64,000 nt of DNA from Tubulanus polymorphus (taxonomy: Eukaryota; Nemertea; Palaeonemertea; Tubulaniformes; Tubulanidae), in contig NC_134028.1 in the NCBI RefSeq assembly GCF_964204645.1, forward strand, positions 18,014,153-18,078,152, given 5' to 3'. A program made the translations under genes and the position numbers. The notes beneath the pieces are model-generated. The model saw nothing but the letters and a program-made list of their open reading frames with translations. It searched no databases and was not told the DNA's origin. Shown here piece after piece: positions 63,801-64,000 of the stretch (position 1 is its first letter; the number at the start of each line of letters is the position of its first letter).

Positions 63801-64000
63801 GGATAAAAAACCGAATAAATTTGCCAGGTTGCCTATGGTTCAGAACCTACTGTATAAAGACAGCAACCTCAATTCAAAATCTATTTTTAATTCAATTTCG
63901 ACAAATATCCTCTGTCACCATACCTCAGACACAGCTACATCATATGTCTCCTTTGTAAATTTAGGAGCCTCATCGTTCACATCTTGTACTATTACTCGAA
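736..64000 (-). CDS. Long non-classical cadherin, 25 exons visible, partial at both ends
   Basis: Exons from 64000 down to 736 join without a frame break into 1,247 residues; 3,743 nt equals 2 plus 1,247 codons, and each donor phase matches the next acceptor. Twelve inter-repeat linkers of the type DVNDEAP, DENDNPP, DVNDNVP, DANDNTP, DVNDHRP, DINDNKP and DVDDNQP delimit eleven complete EC repeats of about 100-110 residues. Inside repeats the usual LDRE/LDYE, AxDxD and FxIDxxTGxI blocks recur. Family knowledge: such proteins are Ca2+-dependent cell-surface adhesion molecules. Signal peptide, membrane segment and tail lie outside. Repeat number and non-consensus linkers recall Fat/Dachsous/Cdh23/Pcdh15-class or insect Cad87A/Cad89D-type proteins, but no orthology is claimed. 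Introns range from about 100 bp to 15.3 kb and hold all the mobile DNA listed below. Confidence 0.93.
965..1159 (-). CDS. Cadherin exon 24
   Basis: 65 codons, phase 0/0, TTTGCAG acceptor, GTAAGT donor. LENQYLG, AIDDDEGPSG, RINPITGVI and YDREF: most of an EC repeat. Confidence 0.92.
1536..2476 (+). mobile_element. Helitron-like element, family 1 (short derivative)
   Basis: Starts CAAGAG plus palindrome GCCCCAAGGGGC, then GGCCAGCC. Ends in hairpin CAGCC-CAC-GGCTG and GGCCTAA. The same ends bound the copies at 38131 and 42641. Internal homology to those copies (about 1795-1940) shows this is an internally deleted relative. No target-site duplication: the flanks rejoin as A|T. Confidence 0.6.
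2251..2456. repeat. Tandem duplication, 107-bp period
   Basis: The block starting TGAATGATTTCTATGAATAT at 2251 recurs at 2358, essentially perfect through ATAGTAATAGGC. It duplicates the 3' region of the family-1 element just before its terminal hairpin. Confidence 0.85.
2614..3352 (+). mobile_element. Helitron-like element, family 2
   Basis: Starts CAAG then palindrome AGATCC-AC-GGATCT (2617-2630) and ATCTCGGGCG. Ends with hairpin ATCTCGGGC-TTC-GCCTGAGAT, whose 3' arm is the inverted 5' subterminal motif. Flanks are halves of one family-R unit, with no evident target duplication. Unlike families 1, 3 and R it does not end in CTAA. Confidence 0.5.
3531..4184. other. Intron remainder
   Basis: A degraded family-1 3' fragment is recognisable at about 3660-3750 (ATATGCTCAGTTGC, CACTCCATTTTTATA). 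Nothing else identified. Confidence 0.4.
4185..4408 (-). CDS. Cadherin exon 23 with non-consensus linker
   Basis: 224 nt, phase 1 to 0, TTGTAG acceptor, GTAATC donor. FDLNSKTGLIS, RATDLQGNSSG, then a linker AANNGAP lacking the Asp residues of DxNDN. Confidence 0.92.
4560..4740 (-). CDS. Cadherin exon 22
   Basis: 181 nt, phase 0 to 1, TTGTAG acceptor, GTATGT donor. Canonical linker DINDNKPVF, IETTPVH and RAADNDEG. Confidence 0.92.
5000..5122 (-). CDS. Cadherin exon 21
   Basis: 41 codons, phase 0/0, TTTCAG acceptor, GTAAGT donor. ILDRETTP, then a basic stretch VRKRTT that is unusual just before a Ca2+ linker. Confidence 0.88.
5213..5362 (-). CDS. Cadherin exon 20
   Basis: 50 codons, phase 0/0, AACAG acceptor, GTACAA donor. 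EHSPGGT turn and NATDLD. Confidence 0.9.
5454..5611 (-). CDS. Cadherin exon 19
   Basis: 158 nt, phase 1 to 0, AACAG acceptor, GTAATA donor. RIDYE, TAKDSGQP and linker NINDITP. Confidence 0.92.
5858..6620. mobile_element. MITE with 29-bp terminal inverted repeats
   Basis: AATACTTCTATTCAGATGAT at 5858 recurs inverted, ending at 6620; arms 5858-5886 and 6592-6620 differ at about one position. The 763-bp interior has no transposase. Inner sequence just past the arms is also loosely inverted. Superfamily unknown; no clear target duplication. Confidence 0.65.
6745..6963 (-). CDS. Cadherin exon 18
   Basis: 219 nt, phase 1 to 1, CACAG acceptor, GTCAGT donor. Linker DINEIPP (Asn-Asp lost), ASDKDG and FFKVDSATG. 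Confidence 0.91.
6964..7980. repeat. GGTTAA-rich intron segment with inverted repeats
   Basis: Contains hairpin AGGGTTTT/AAAACCCT (7257-7285), a perfect 15-bp inverted repeat TAACCGGTGGATAAG (7372-7386 and 7408-7422), and many AACC..GGTTA motifs to 7980. No coding potential seen. Confidence 0.6.
7990..8990. repeat. Unclassified dispersed repeat, family Y
   Basis: Matches, with divergence, 36690-36885, 46298-48310 and 49540-50400: shared blocks are TTTTTCACACTG, TATTAATCAGAA, ACTCAGCCCCTAAACAT-like and ATGGTTCTCAAGTAGC-like sequence. No ORF. Confidence 0.5.
8991..9816. other. Intron, nothing identified
   Basis: No exon-like block, inverted repeat or known element ends were recognised here. 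Confidence 0.4.
9817..10432 (-). pseudogene. L2/CR1-type non-LTR retrotransposon, RT 3' fragment
   Basis: Minus-strand frames encode LDYCNACLAG, QNRAARMVTRT, LHWLPVREHIIFK and CLHGLSPVYL, the C-terminal signature of L2/CR1 reverse transcriptases. An upstream piece in another frame has IRNLGVIFDSQLSMDSQV. Frameshifts and 5' truncation make it dead. DNA at 9826 onward nearly matches 32582 onward, so both are copies of one family. Confidence 0.8.
10519..10677. mobile_element. Short element with perfect 38-bp inverted repeats
   Basis: AATATGATAAAAACCCACTA (10519 on) is repeated inverted ending at 10677. Between the arms, minus strand, lies GATCTC..GAGATC followed by GAAACGTC, a motif I associate with Penelope-like retroelement ends. 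Only 159 bp, so non-autonomous. Confidence 0.6.
10765..10895. repeat. 54-bp tandem repeat, about 2.4 copies
   Basis: Units begin at 10765, 10819 and 10873. 54 is a multiple of three, so a plus frame reads as an 18-residue repeat (SDVTVPKGDKI then SDVTVPNGDKI). No other coding evidence. Confidence 0.7.
10952..11539 (+). mobile_element. piggyBac-type mini-element, TTAA-flanked
   Basis: TTAA lies on both sides (10948-10951 and 11540-11543), followed inward by inverted CCCTTTSGAACC ends. TTAA target and CCC-starting ends are the piggyBac hallmark. It is 588 bp with one short ORF resembling a transposase N-terminus. Confidence 0.7.
11218..11337 (+). CDS. 39-residue acidic ORF, piggyBac transposase N-terminus remnant
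   Basis: Begins MPRKFLTDEEILKL and ends in an acidic stretch (SEDEDVGYTPDSDDD) before TAA. piggyBac transposases commonly open with a short DEE(I/V) helix and an acidic segment. Position inside TTAA-flanked ends supports this. Whether it is translated is unknown; the catalytic domain is absent. Confidence 0.5.
   Translation: MPRKFLTDEEILKLIADEGSEDEDVGYTPDSDDDNIESD
11544..15129. other. Intron, no gene recognised
   Basis: Scanned on both strands; no cadherin exon or transposase motif. The only clear structure is the terminal hairpin at 14845-14873. Confidence 0.4.
14841..14873 (+). repeat. CAAGAG motif with 11-bp hairpin
   Basis: CAAG then AGGGTTTCTGC (14845-14855), loop, GCAGAAACCCT (14863-14873), followed by AATTAA. 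Looks like an element end; the other end was not found. Confidence 0.6.
15130..15259 (-). CDS. Cadherin exon 17
   Basis: 130 nt, phase 0 to 1, TTGTAG acceptor, GTAAAG donor. FKIDDITGQIS, LNYDK and QAQDKN. The next intron is 8.2 kb. Confidence 0.9.
15342..15481 (-). CDS. Cadherin exon 16
   Basis: 140 nt, phase 1 to 0, TTTCAG acceptor, GTATGC donor. Contains TAKDLDSG, then an insert rich in N, D and G before NLFKID of the next exon. Confidence 0.9.
15482..16414. other. Intron, nothing identified
   Basis: 933 bp without recognisable repeat ends or coding signal. Confidence 0.4.
16415..16541 (-). CDS. Cadherin exon 15
   Basis: 127 nt, phase 0 to 1, ATAG acceptor, GTGAGT donor. SDAGQP followed by a slightly altered linker DVNNKNP. 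Confidence 0.9.
16594..16964. mobile_element. MITE with ~50-bp inverted repeats, TTAA target
   Basis: Left arm from 16594 (CTTAAGCCTAGTATACAT) matches the inverse of 16912-16964 (CTTAAGCTTAGTGTACAT) with scattered changes over ~53 bp. The simplest reading is a TTAA duplication with ends GCYTAGTRTACAT. The interior is rich in CAACTAGTTG. No ORF of its own. Confidence 0.7.
16987..17247 (-). CDS. Cadherin exon 14
   Basis: 87 codons, phase 0/0, TTCCAG acceptor, GTAAGT donor. Begins exactly at linker DVNDHRP and holds almost one whole EC repeat: SENTPGKT, ATDLDPP, DQKSGEI, FDYDS. Confidence 0.94.
17575..19094 (+). mobile_element. Helitron-like element, family 3, with internal tandem array
   Basis: Starts CAAGAG plus TCCCATGGGC. 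The first ~260 bp match 51705-52017. The interior is a tandem array. The 3' end is a hairpin (GCCCC, CTCAAC-TAAA-GTTGAG, GGGGC; 19061-19090) ending CTAA. Confidence 0.55.
18190..19050. repeat. Tandem array, unit ~120-145 bp, about six copies
   Basis: TGTACCAAGTTTGAAA recurs at 18352, 18497, 18625 and later, with AATTGCGGCCTCTAGGCTGT and CCCCCTGGTGGCCATAATTT between. Some units lack ~20 bp around ATTTTAAATAGG. Confidence 0.75.
19148..19220 (-). CDS. Cadherin exon 13
   Basis: 73 nt, phase 2 to 0, TTTGTAG acceptor, GTTTGT donor. Last strand of an EC repeat (KVSDAEP). Confidence 0.88.
19221..19669. other. Intron, nothing identified
   Basis: 449 bp, no recognisable structure. Confidence 0.4.
19670..19827 (-). 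CDS. Cadherin exon 12
   Basis: 158 nt, phase 0 to 2, TTTTTTAG acceptor, GTAAGT donor. Encodes AVDLDSERDG, FQISETSGLIS and IDFES. Confidence 0.92.
20251..20455. repeat. Tandem repeat, 50-59 bp unit, four copies
   Basis: CAGCCCCTCGATCCCAGCCA recurs from about 20252, 20311, 20361 and 20413, each followed by AAGGGTAATCCA. Confidence 0.75.
20456..21070. other. Intron, nothing identified
   Basis: No coding or repeat structure recognised. Confidence 0.4.
21071..21199 (+). mobile_element. Small MITE-like repeat, first of an inverted pair
   Basis: The inverted copy is at 29321-29440. Contains two direct copies of GCAGGYGACTGTAGTYGACA and ends GCGCCTCGCAGC. The sister copy is flanked by TTAA/TCAA with CCC inward, suggesting a piggyBac-type end. 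Confidence 0.5.
21632..22788 (+). mobile_element. 1.16-kb dispersed element, ends TTTGACGCCT
   Basis: A near-identical copy lies inverted at 48320-49487. Both are bounded by TTTGACGCCT and its complement; similarity extends ~30 bp past the left end. Inside is a tail-like AATTGAATTGAATTG (22165-22180). No ORF of note. Confidence 0.6.
24094..26282 (-). CDS. hAT transposase, exon 2 (catalytic and dimerisation regions)
   Basis: With exon 1 this gives 824 residues and no disruptions. Acceptor TTTCAG at 26283; phase 1 agrees with exon 1. Candidate acidic residues of the RNase-H-like core are D~214 (LNIDEAT), D~281 (LLDSCNVMRG) and E~686 (VVESSFSIMGE), with TRWLS between. The segment after E686 (NRLHVKSFSAIQSV) is the hAT C-terminal dimerisation region. 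The last ~75 residues are Lys/Arg/Ala/Glu-rich, probably a nuclear-localisation tail. Cut-and-paste transposition in the nucleus is inferred from the family. Confidence 0.85.
26409..26694 (-). CDS. hAT transposase, exon 1 (BED-like zinc finger)
   Basis: Starts at ATG 26694 (MWKIVERVG) and ends at donor GTAAGT. A C-x2-C...H-x4-H finger (CLWC, then NHAKTQKH) spans roughly residues 60-85, as in BED fingers that bind transposon ends. Joined to exon 2 across a 126-bp intron in phase 1. An upstream in-frame GTG exists but ATG is the natural eukaryotic start. Confidence 0.75.
27684..28344. other. Intron, nothing identified
   Basis: No element ends or coding signal recognised. Confidence 0.4.
28345..28622 (+). 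repeat. Dispersed repeat, second copy at 56124-56410
   Basis: Shares CTCGTAGAGAC, AACAGTTTTTCG, CCAATMAAA and ATGGTAAACC-type blocks in order with 56124-56410, same orientation, about 70-75% similar by eye. Confidence 0.55.
28716..29100 (-). pseudogene. Non-LTR retrotransposon RT, C-terminal fragment
   Basis: Minus strand reads FMYLYTNNKLPDVFKN, then after a stop and frameshift GPKIWSNLSLHLTLPS and KTHLKDKLLSSY plus stop. These match the conserved C-terminus of many non-LTR ORF2 proteins (GPKIWNxL..FKxxLKxxLL). Not intact. Confidence 0.65.
29321..29440 (-). mobile_element. Small MITE-like repeat, inverted partner of 21071-21199
   Basis: Reverse complement reads TTAACCCTTAACTTGCTGCA, two GACTGTAGTCGACA copies, and ends GCGCCTCGCAGC. 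About 80% similar to the partner. Confidence 0.55.
29685..29952 (-). CDS. Cadherin exon 11
   Basis: 268 nt, phase 2 to 0, TTTTAG acceptor, GTAAGC donor. Has a two-cysteine insert (NCPTPGSGNC) before IDYE, and the canonical linker DANDNTP. Confidence 0.93.
29953..31204. other. Intron, nothing firmly identified
   Basis: Only an AATTCAATTCAATG tail-like motif (30551-30565), typical of non-LTR 3' ends, was noted. Confidence 0.4.
31205..31790 (+). pseudogene. HECT-like domain remnant
   Basis: A plus frame from 31277 encodes NLHQIVVELGCKELLHEPSF, as in the linker before the HECT C-lobe of G2E3-like proteins. Other frames carry SSFMWYCTGSADMG and SHMWSCTCIADTI, the positions of the RFVTGS and AHTCxxxLxLP motifs around the catalytic Cys. 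The frame shifts at least twice. HECT ligases transfer ubiquitin; this copy cannot. Such domains are often dispersed with mobile DNA in invertebrates. Confidence 0.5.
31791..32344. other. Intron, nothing identified
   Basis: AT-rich, no recognised structure. Confidence 0.4.
32345..33626 (-). pseudogene. L2/CR1-type reverse transcriptase, broken copy
   Basis: On the minus strand, from the 5' side: SAYKEGHSAETVLLLIQND, a disrupted LVLMPQ (catalytic first Asp region decayed), a GFPQGSALGPILF-like segment, HGFADDKQAYIAL (the ADD box), IRNLGVIFDSQLSIDSHV, LDYCNACLVG, LPVRERIIFKVLL and FKSGLKTFLFDVAF at the end. Frameshifts and stops separate the blocks. 5'-truncated, as is usual for LINEs. Confidence 0.85.
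33640..34603 (-). pseudogene. IS3-like (probably IS3EU) DDE transposase relic
   Basis: ATG at 34603 opens MAQQDHFYRSLFKPGL and KLGLYRCKKA (helix-turn-helix region). Further on, in shifted frames: LLLDLEGVEKGK, LWHIDGYDKLKPFGICIH (first Asp), RRDDGIENTFVKQ (second Asp) and STVNHRIESCWG (Glu), then LSHDGYYSGDF. The D, D, E order and WHxDxYDKLKPFG / RIExWWG blocks fit eukaryotic integrase-like transposases related to bacterial IS3. At least three frameshifts; dead. Confidence 0.65.
34634..35031. other. Intron, nothing identified
   Basis: An open frame of 89 codons on the minus strand (34700-34969) matches nothing I recognise. Confidence 0.35.
35032..35110. repeat. Nested inverted repeats (potential cruciform)
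   Basis: Outer arms CAGTTCTGTACTGA (35032-35045) and TCAGTACAGAACTG (35097-35110). Inner perfect hairpin GCGCGGAAT-GCG-ATTCCGCGC (35063-35083). Confidence 0.8.
35334..35407 (-). CDS. Cadherin exon 10
   Basis: 74 nt, phase 0 to 2, TTTGCAG acceptor, GTGAGT donor. Encodes AVDADSG and YSLIGNGAE; a lone exon between the two largest right-hand introns, fixed by frame agreement with both neighbours. Confidence 0.9.
35590..35890. repeat. Cluster of CACATGTG/CACGTG palindromes
   Basis: At least ten ACACATGTG-, CACATGTGTGA-, GACACGTGTGA- or ATCATATGTGTGAT-type sites in ~300 bp, just upstream (gene sense) of cadherin exon 10. Could be a decayed satellite or an E-box cluster. Confidence 0.6.
35891..36689. 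other. Intron, nothing firmly identified
   Basis: A lone tRNA B-box-like GGTTCGAATCCC lies on the minus strand near 36186-36198 without an A box. Confidence 0.4.
36690..36885 (+). repeat. Family-Y fragment with inverted ends
   Basis: Matches 48000-48120 (TTTTTCACACTGGATCTTAC). Framed by GCAGCTATATTTATTATT and AATAATATAGCTGC in inverted orientation, followed by CGGGTTTTCTGC. Confidence 0.55.
36902..37150 (+). pseudogene. Non-LTR reverse transcriptase fragment
   Basis: Plus strand encodes VDFNKAFDKAQHQPLLNRLL and KWLNSYL, then after a stop/frameshift GVTQGSILSRLLFNVLTNDI, the fingers/palm blocks D(F)xKAFDxVxH and GVPQGSxLxPLLFxxxxND. Orientation is opposite to the other RT relics. Broken. Confidence 0.75.
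37204..37446. repeat. 31-bp satellite, block 1 (degenerate)
   Basis: Units like GAATTGTCGCGGGCGAYAAA separated by ACCAAAATAATG, mutated relative to the main block. Confidence 0.8.
37447..37968 (+). mobile_element. Family-R 3' portion inside satellite
   Basis: Corresponds to 27143-27683: CGTCATAATTGGCTGA, GGCCATCTTGA..., a GGAC run, and GGGACTAAAGTCCCAAGTGG at the end. Satellite lies on both sides. Confidence 0.7.
37969..38130. repeat. 31-bp satellite, block 2
   Basis: About five units between the family-R fragment and element A. Confidence 0.85.
38131..40518 (+). mobile_element. Helitron-like element A (family 1)
   Basis: Starts CAAGAG plus GCCCCAAGGGGC and GGCCAGCC; ends hairpin CAGCC-TAC-GGCTG and GGCCTAA. 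2,388 bp, nearly identical to element B. Holds two ~153-bp family-R units, a family-R body segment (38640-39090), an L2-type 3' coding scrap on the plus strand (LWNSHELSRW, FKTHLKTTLFHAAY; 39093-39190) and a tRNA-box-like site (40018-40040). No transposase, so non-autonomous. Confidence 0.65.
40519..42640. repeat. 31-bp satellite, main block
   Basis: 2,122 bp, i.e. roughly 68 units. Consensus ATAAAACCAAAATAATGAAT followed by TGTCGCGGGCG. Frequent variants are GCGACAA/GCGATAA and AATAATG/AATATTG. No spacers between units. Long minus-strand open frames are a by-product of the repeat. Confidence 0.95.
42641..44877 (+). mobile_element. Helitron-like element B (family 1)
   Basis: 2,237 bp, same ends and contents as element A but with one ~153-bp unit instead of two, which accounts for the 151-bp length difference. 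Satellite flanks both sides and rejoins as ..GTAA|TAATGAAT, without target duplication. Confidence 0.65.
44878..45219. repeat. 31-bp satellite, block 4
   Basis: About eleven units, more divergent, ending at GACAAAATCAAAATCATC. Confidence 0.9.
45220..46297. other. Intron, mostly unidentified
   Basis: Ends in a (TAA)n microsatellite at 46255-46279. Two GCCCGCRGCC motifs (near 45531 and 45720) and two copies of GTTTACG(A/G)C(T/C)CGACAGTGCTTTT (45842, 46098) suggest an old internal duplication. Confidence 0.45.
46298..48310. repeat. Family-Y repeats, two or more copies
   Basis: Begins with hairpin AGGGTTTTCTGT/ACAGAAAACCCT (46298-46327). Blocks at 46340-46470 recur at 48130-48270, and the TTAACCGTTGG..ATGGTTCTCCAG block recurs at about 47040 and 47470. 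Not coding. Confidence 0.55.
48320..49487 (-). mobile_element. 1.16-kb dispersed element, inverted partner of 21632-22788
   Basis: Reverse complement of the earlier copy with few differences; same TTTGACGCCT ends. Confidence 0.6.
49540..50400. repeat. Family-Y repeat copy
   Basis: Parallels 46560-47400 block by block, including ACTTGAAACTT..GAGATGTA, CCCACCAGGGGG and TTAACCGTTTGGGCT. Confidence 0.6.
50713..50877 (-). CDS. Cadherin exon 9
   Basis: 55 codons, phase 0/0, CTCCAG acceptor, GTATGT donor. Canonical linker DVNDNVPVF, then VLETRPPGYS of the next repeat. A 15.3-kb intron follows. Confidence 0.92.
50969..51118 (-). CDS. Cadherin exon 8
   Basis: 50 codons, phase 0/0, TTTCAG acceptor, GTATGT donor. 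Contains GNNGKY, FSIDPTEG and FDYEKNDREF. Confidence 0.92.
51119..51704. other. Intron, nothing identified
   Basis: No recognisable structure. Confidence 0.4.
51705..52017 (+). mobile_element. Family-3 Helitron-like element, 5' fragment
   Basis: Starts CAAGAG with palindrome GGCCCATGGGCC (51710-51721). Similar to 17575-17835. Lacks the tandem array and 3' hairpin. Confidence 0.6.
52201..52422 (-). mobile_element. tRNA-derived SINE
   Basis: Minus strand: GGCCTCGGTAGCTCAGTGAG (A box) and, ~55 nt later, GTGGGTTCGAGTCCTG (B box), correct tRNA-like spacing for Pol III. A ~100-nt unrelated body follows and an A/C-rich tail (CCAAACAAACAAAAAGACAA). A functional tRNA is unlikely: the anticodon arm and acceptor stem do not fold well by eye. 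Confidence 0.7.
52423..53800. other. Intron, nothing identified
   Basis: 1.4 kb without recognised coding or element ends. Confidence 0.4.
53801..54007 (-). CDS. Cadherin exon 7
   Basis: 69 codons, phase 0/0, TTTTAG acceptor, GTACAT donor. Includes the canonical linker DENDNPP and ends SVEDRDQ at the Ca2+-binding AxDxD position of the next repeat. Confidence 0.9.
54300..55190 (-). pseudogene. DIRS/Ngaro-type reverse transcriptase relic
   Basis: Minus strand, in order and in shifting frames: SLDELLRKGAIQPL, TPKELIQSL, FRTLPFGLSSTPLAFHQVGE (family block QFxxLPFGLSxAP), LDDW (the catalytic xxDD box), LDFWITLAKSSLVLP and YLGINFDLQPEGV. This order is characteristic of tyrosine-recombinase retrotransposons. 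Upstream GPVGGCLKRYADRW may be the pre-RT segment. No recombinase or split repeats found. Stops and frameshifts throughout. Confidence 0.6.
55191..56123. other. Intron, nothing identified
   Basis: A minus-strand open frame at 55727-55960 (77 codons) is unrecognised; it could be more of the DIRS relic. Confidence 0.35.
56124..56410 (+). repeat. Dispersed repeat, copy of 28345-28622
   Basis: Same order of shared blocks as the first copy; it ends at ATGGTAAACC. Confidence 0.55.
56551..56663 (-). CDS. Cadherin exon 6
   Basis: 113 nt, phase 1 to 0, ATTAG acceptor, GTAAGC donor. Contains FEIDPNSGNITT and ILDRE, the second half of an EC repeat. Confidence 0.88.
56882..56960 (-). CDS. Cadherin exon 5
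   Basis: 79 nt, phase 0 to 1, GTAAGT donor. Encodes RKYLLTV, AEDGD and IRYEIM. A second AG (CTCACAG) 19 nt further in would also keep frame but would give a phase-1 start that does not match exon 4, so the longer exon is preferred. Confidence 0.75.
56961..58862. other. Intron with element scraps
   Basis: A decayed family-R unit lies near 57180-57290. A CTAGAG plus palindrome AGGCCC-AC-GGGCCT is at 58003-58020. The rest is unidentified. Confidence 0.4.
58863..59190. repeat. Relic resembling the left arm of the hAT element
   Basis: AGCGCCGTAAGTGCGAAG, a G-rich run, CCCCAAGAAA and, ~200 bp later, GGGTTCAAATCCC appear in the same order as AGCGCCGTAGGCGCGAAG, CCCCCAGAAAA and GGTTCGAATCCC at 23525-23760. 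Suggests a diverged relative. Confidence 0.4.
60270..60397 (-). CDS. Possible exon inside the 33-bp-TIR element, C-terminal
   Basis: TTTTTAG acceptor, then 41 codons to a TGA at 60270: KANYTYEELQLEAKDLF and a hydrophobic end (LYLVDVLLS). Phase 1 matches the donor at 60495. Not recognised. Confidence 0.3.
60496..60633 (-). CDS. Possible exon inside the 33-bp-TIR element
   Basis: Open frame ending at a strong donor (GAAA|GTAAGT). Encodes SMIYLGQEKTVLNDRKM and a basic stretch (KRKPQRQQNE). An in-phase join with the exon at 60270-60397 is possible. A further open frame starts within the right terminal repeat at ATG 60901 (MEVARHSFYEW) but stops at 60707. Start uncertain; could be a broken transposase or captured gene. 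Confidence 0.25.
60920..61548. other. Intron; family-R 3' scrap
   Basis: GACGGACAAAAAGTGAACAC (61327 on) followed by a CCTGAGCAGG-type hairpin marks a decayed family-R 3' end. Nothing else. Confidence 0.4.
61549..61662 (-). CDS. Cadherin exon 4 with non-consensus linker
   Basis: 38 codons, phase 0/0, GTAG acceptor, GTAAGT donor. Ends the first complete EC repeat with DIQDSPP, which lacks the NDN of a canonical Ca2+ linker. Confidence 0.87.
61663..62549. other. Intron; family-R 5' scrap and hairpin
   Basis: CTAGGTCCTGGGGCACTTGT near 61731 resembles a family-R start. A hairpin GTTTTTGC/GCAAAAAC lies at 62367-62388. Confidence 0.4.
62550..62684 (-). CDS. Cadherin exon 3
   Basis: 45 codons, phase 0/0, TTTCAG acceptor and GTAAGT donor. 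Contains QACEQFSVI and the SLDYEKK block typical of the middle of an EC repeat. Confidence 0.88.
62685..63600. other. Intron, possible small MITE
   Basis: TTAACCCTTTCGCTGC (63387-63402) with an inverted GCAGCGAA near 63487 could be a ~100-bp piggyBac-type MITE. Otherwise nothing. Confidence 0.35.
63601..63711 (-). CDS. Cadherin exon 2
   Basis: 37 codons, phase 0/0, TTTTCAG acceptor, GTACGA donor. Carries the HTPVGS turn that starts an EC repeat and one cysteine (KCDAN) that could pair with the cysteine in the next exon. Confidence 0.85.
63924..64000 (-). CDS. Cadherin exon 1 of window (continues beyond 64000)
   Basis: Residues 1-25 of the visible protein. It contains the linker QDVNDEAP and the first strand of the next EC repeat, ending VAVSE before a GTATGG donor. 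Ends in phase 0. The acceptor lies beyond the window. Confidence 0.85.

Overview
This is animal genomic DNA, not bacterial. It is AT-rich and consists of short coding exons with GT..AG borders separated by large, transposon-filled introns. No operons or bacterial signals are visible. The repeats (many small elements with hairpin ends, a 31-bp minisatellite, L2/CR1, DIRS, hAT, piggyBac and IS3-like relics) look like those of a marine invertebrate, perhaps a mollusc or other lophotrochozoan. That placement is from memory and is weak.

One host gene spans essentially the whole window on the minus strand. I placed 25 exons between 64000 and 736. They join in frame with matching phases at every junction and encode 1,247 residues: eleven complete extracellular cadherin (EC) repeats plus partial repeats at each end. 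The gene runs off both ends, so signal peptide, membrane segment and cytoplasmic tail are not seen. It is a long non-classical cadherin, but I could not assign the orthologue. Several Ca2+-binding linkers depart from the DxNDN consensus.

Layout from the left: 0.7-1.2 kb, last two visible exons; 1.2-4.2 kb, an intron of nested Helitron-like elements; 4.2-7.0 kb, six exons; 7-15 kb, an intron with an L2/CR1 relic, a hairpin element and a piggyBac-type mini-element; 15.1-19.8 kb, six exons with a TTAA-flanked MITE and an element carrying a ~145-bp tandem array; 19.8-29.7 kb, an intron holding an apparently intact 3.6-kb hAT transposon with a two-exon transposase; 29.7-35.4 kb, two exons around HECT-like, L2/CR1 and IS3-like (probable IS3EU) relics; 35.4-50.7 kb, a 15-kb intron with a palindrome cluster, 31-bp satellite blocks and two near-identical ~2.3-kb elements inserted in the satellite; 50.7-64 kb, nine exons with a tRNA-derived SINE, a DIRS-like relic and a 1.5-kb element with perfect 33-bp inverted repeats.

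The most interesting non-genic signal is a recurring architecture in unrelated elements: a 5' CAAGAG-like motif followed by a short perfect palindrome whose sequence differs between families while pairing is kept, subterminal inverted repeats, and a 3' hairpin, in most families ending in CTAA. Where an empty site can be inferred there is no target-site duplication. This fits rolling-circle (Helitron/Helentron-type) elements, some amplified with or inside a satellite whose monomer itself forms a hairpin.
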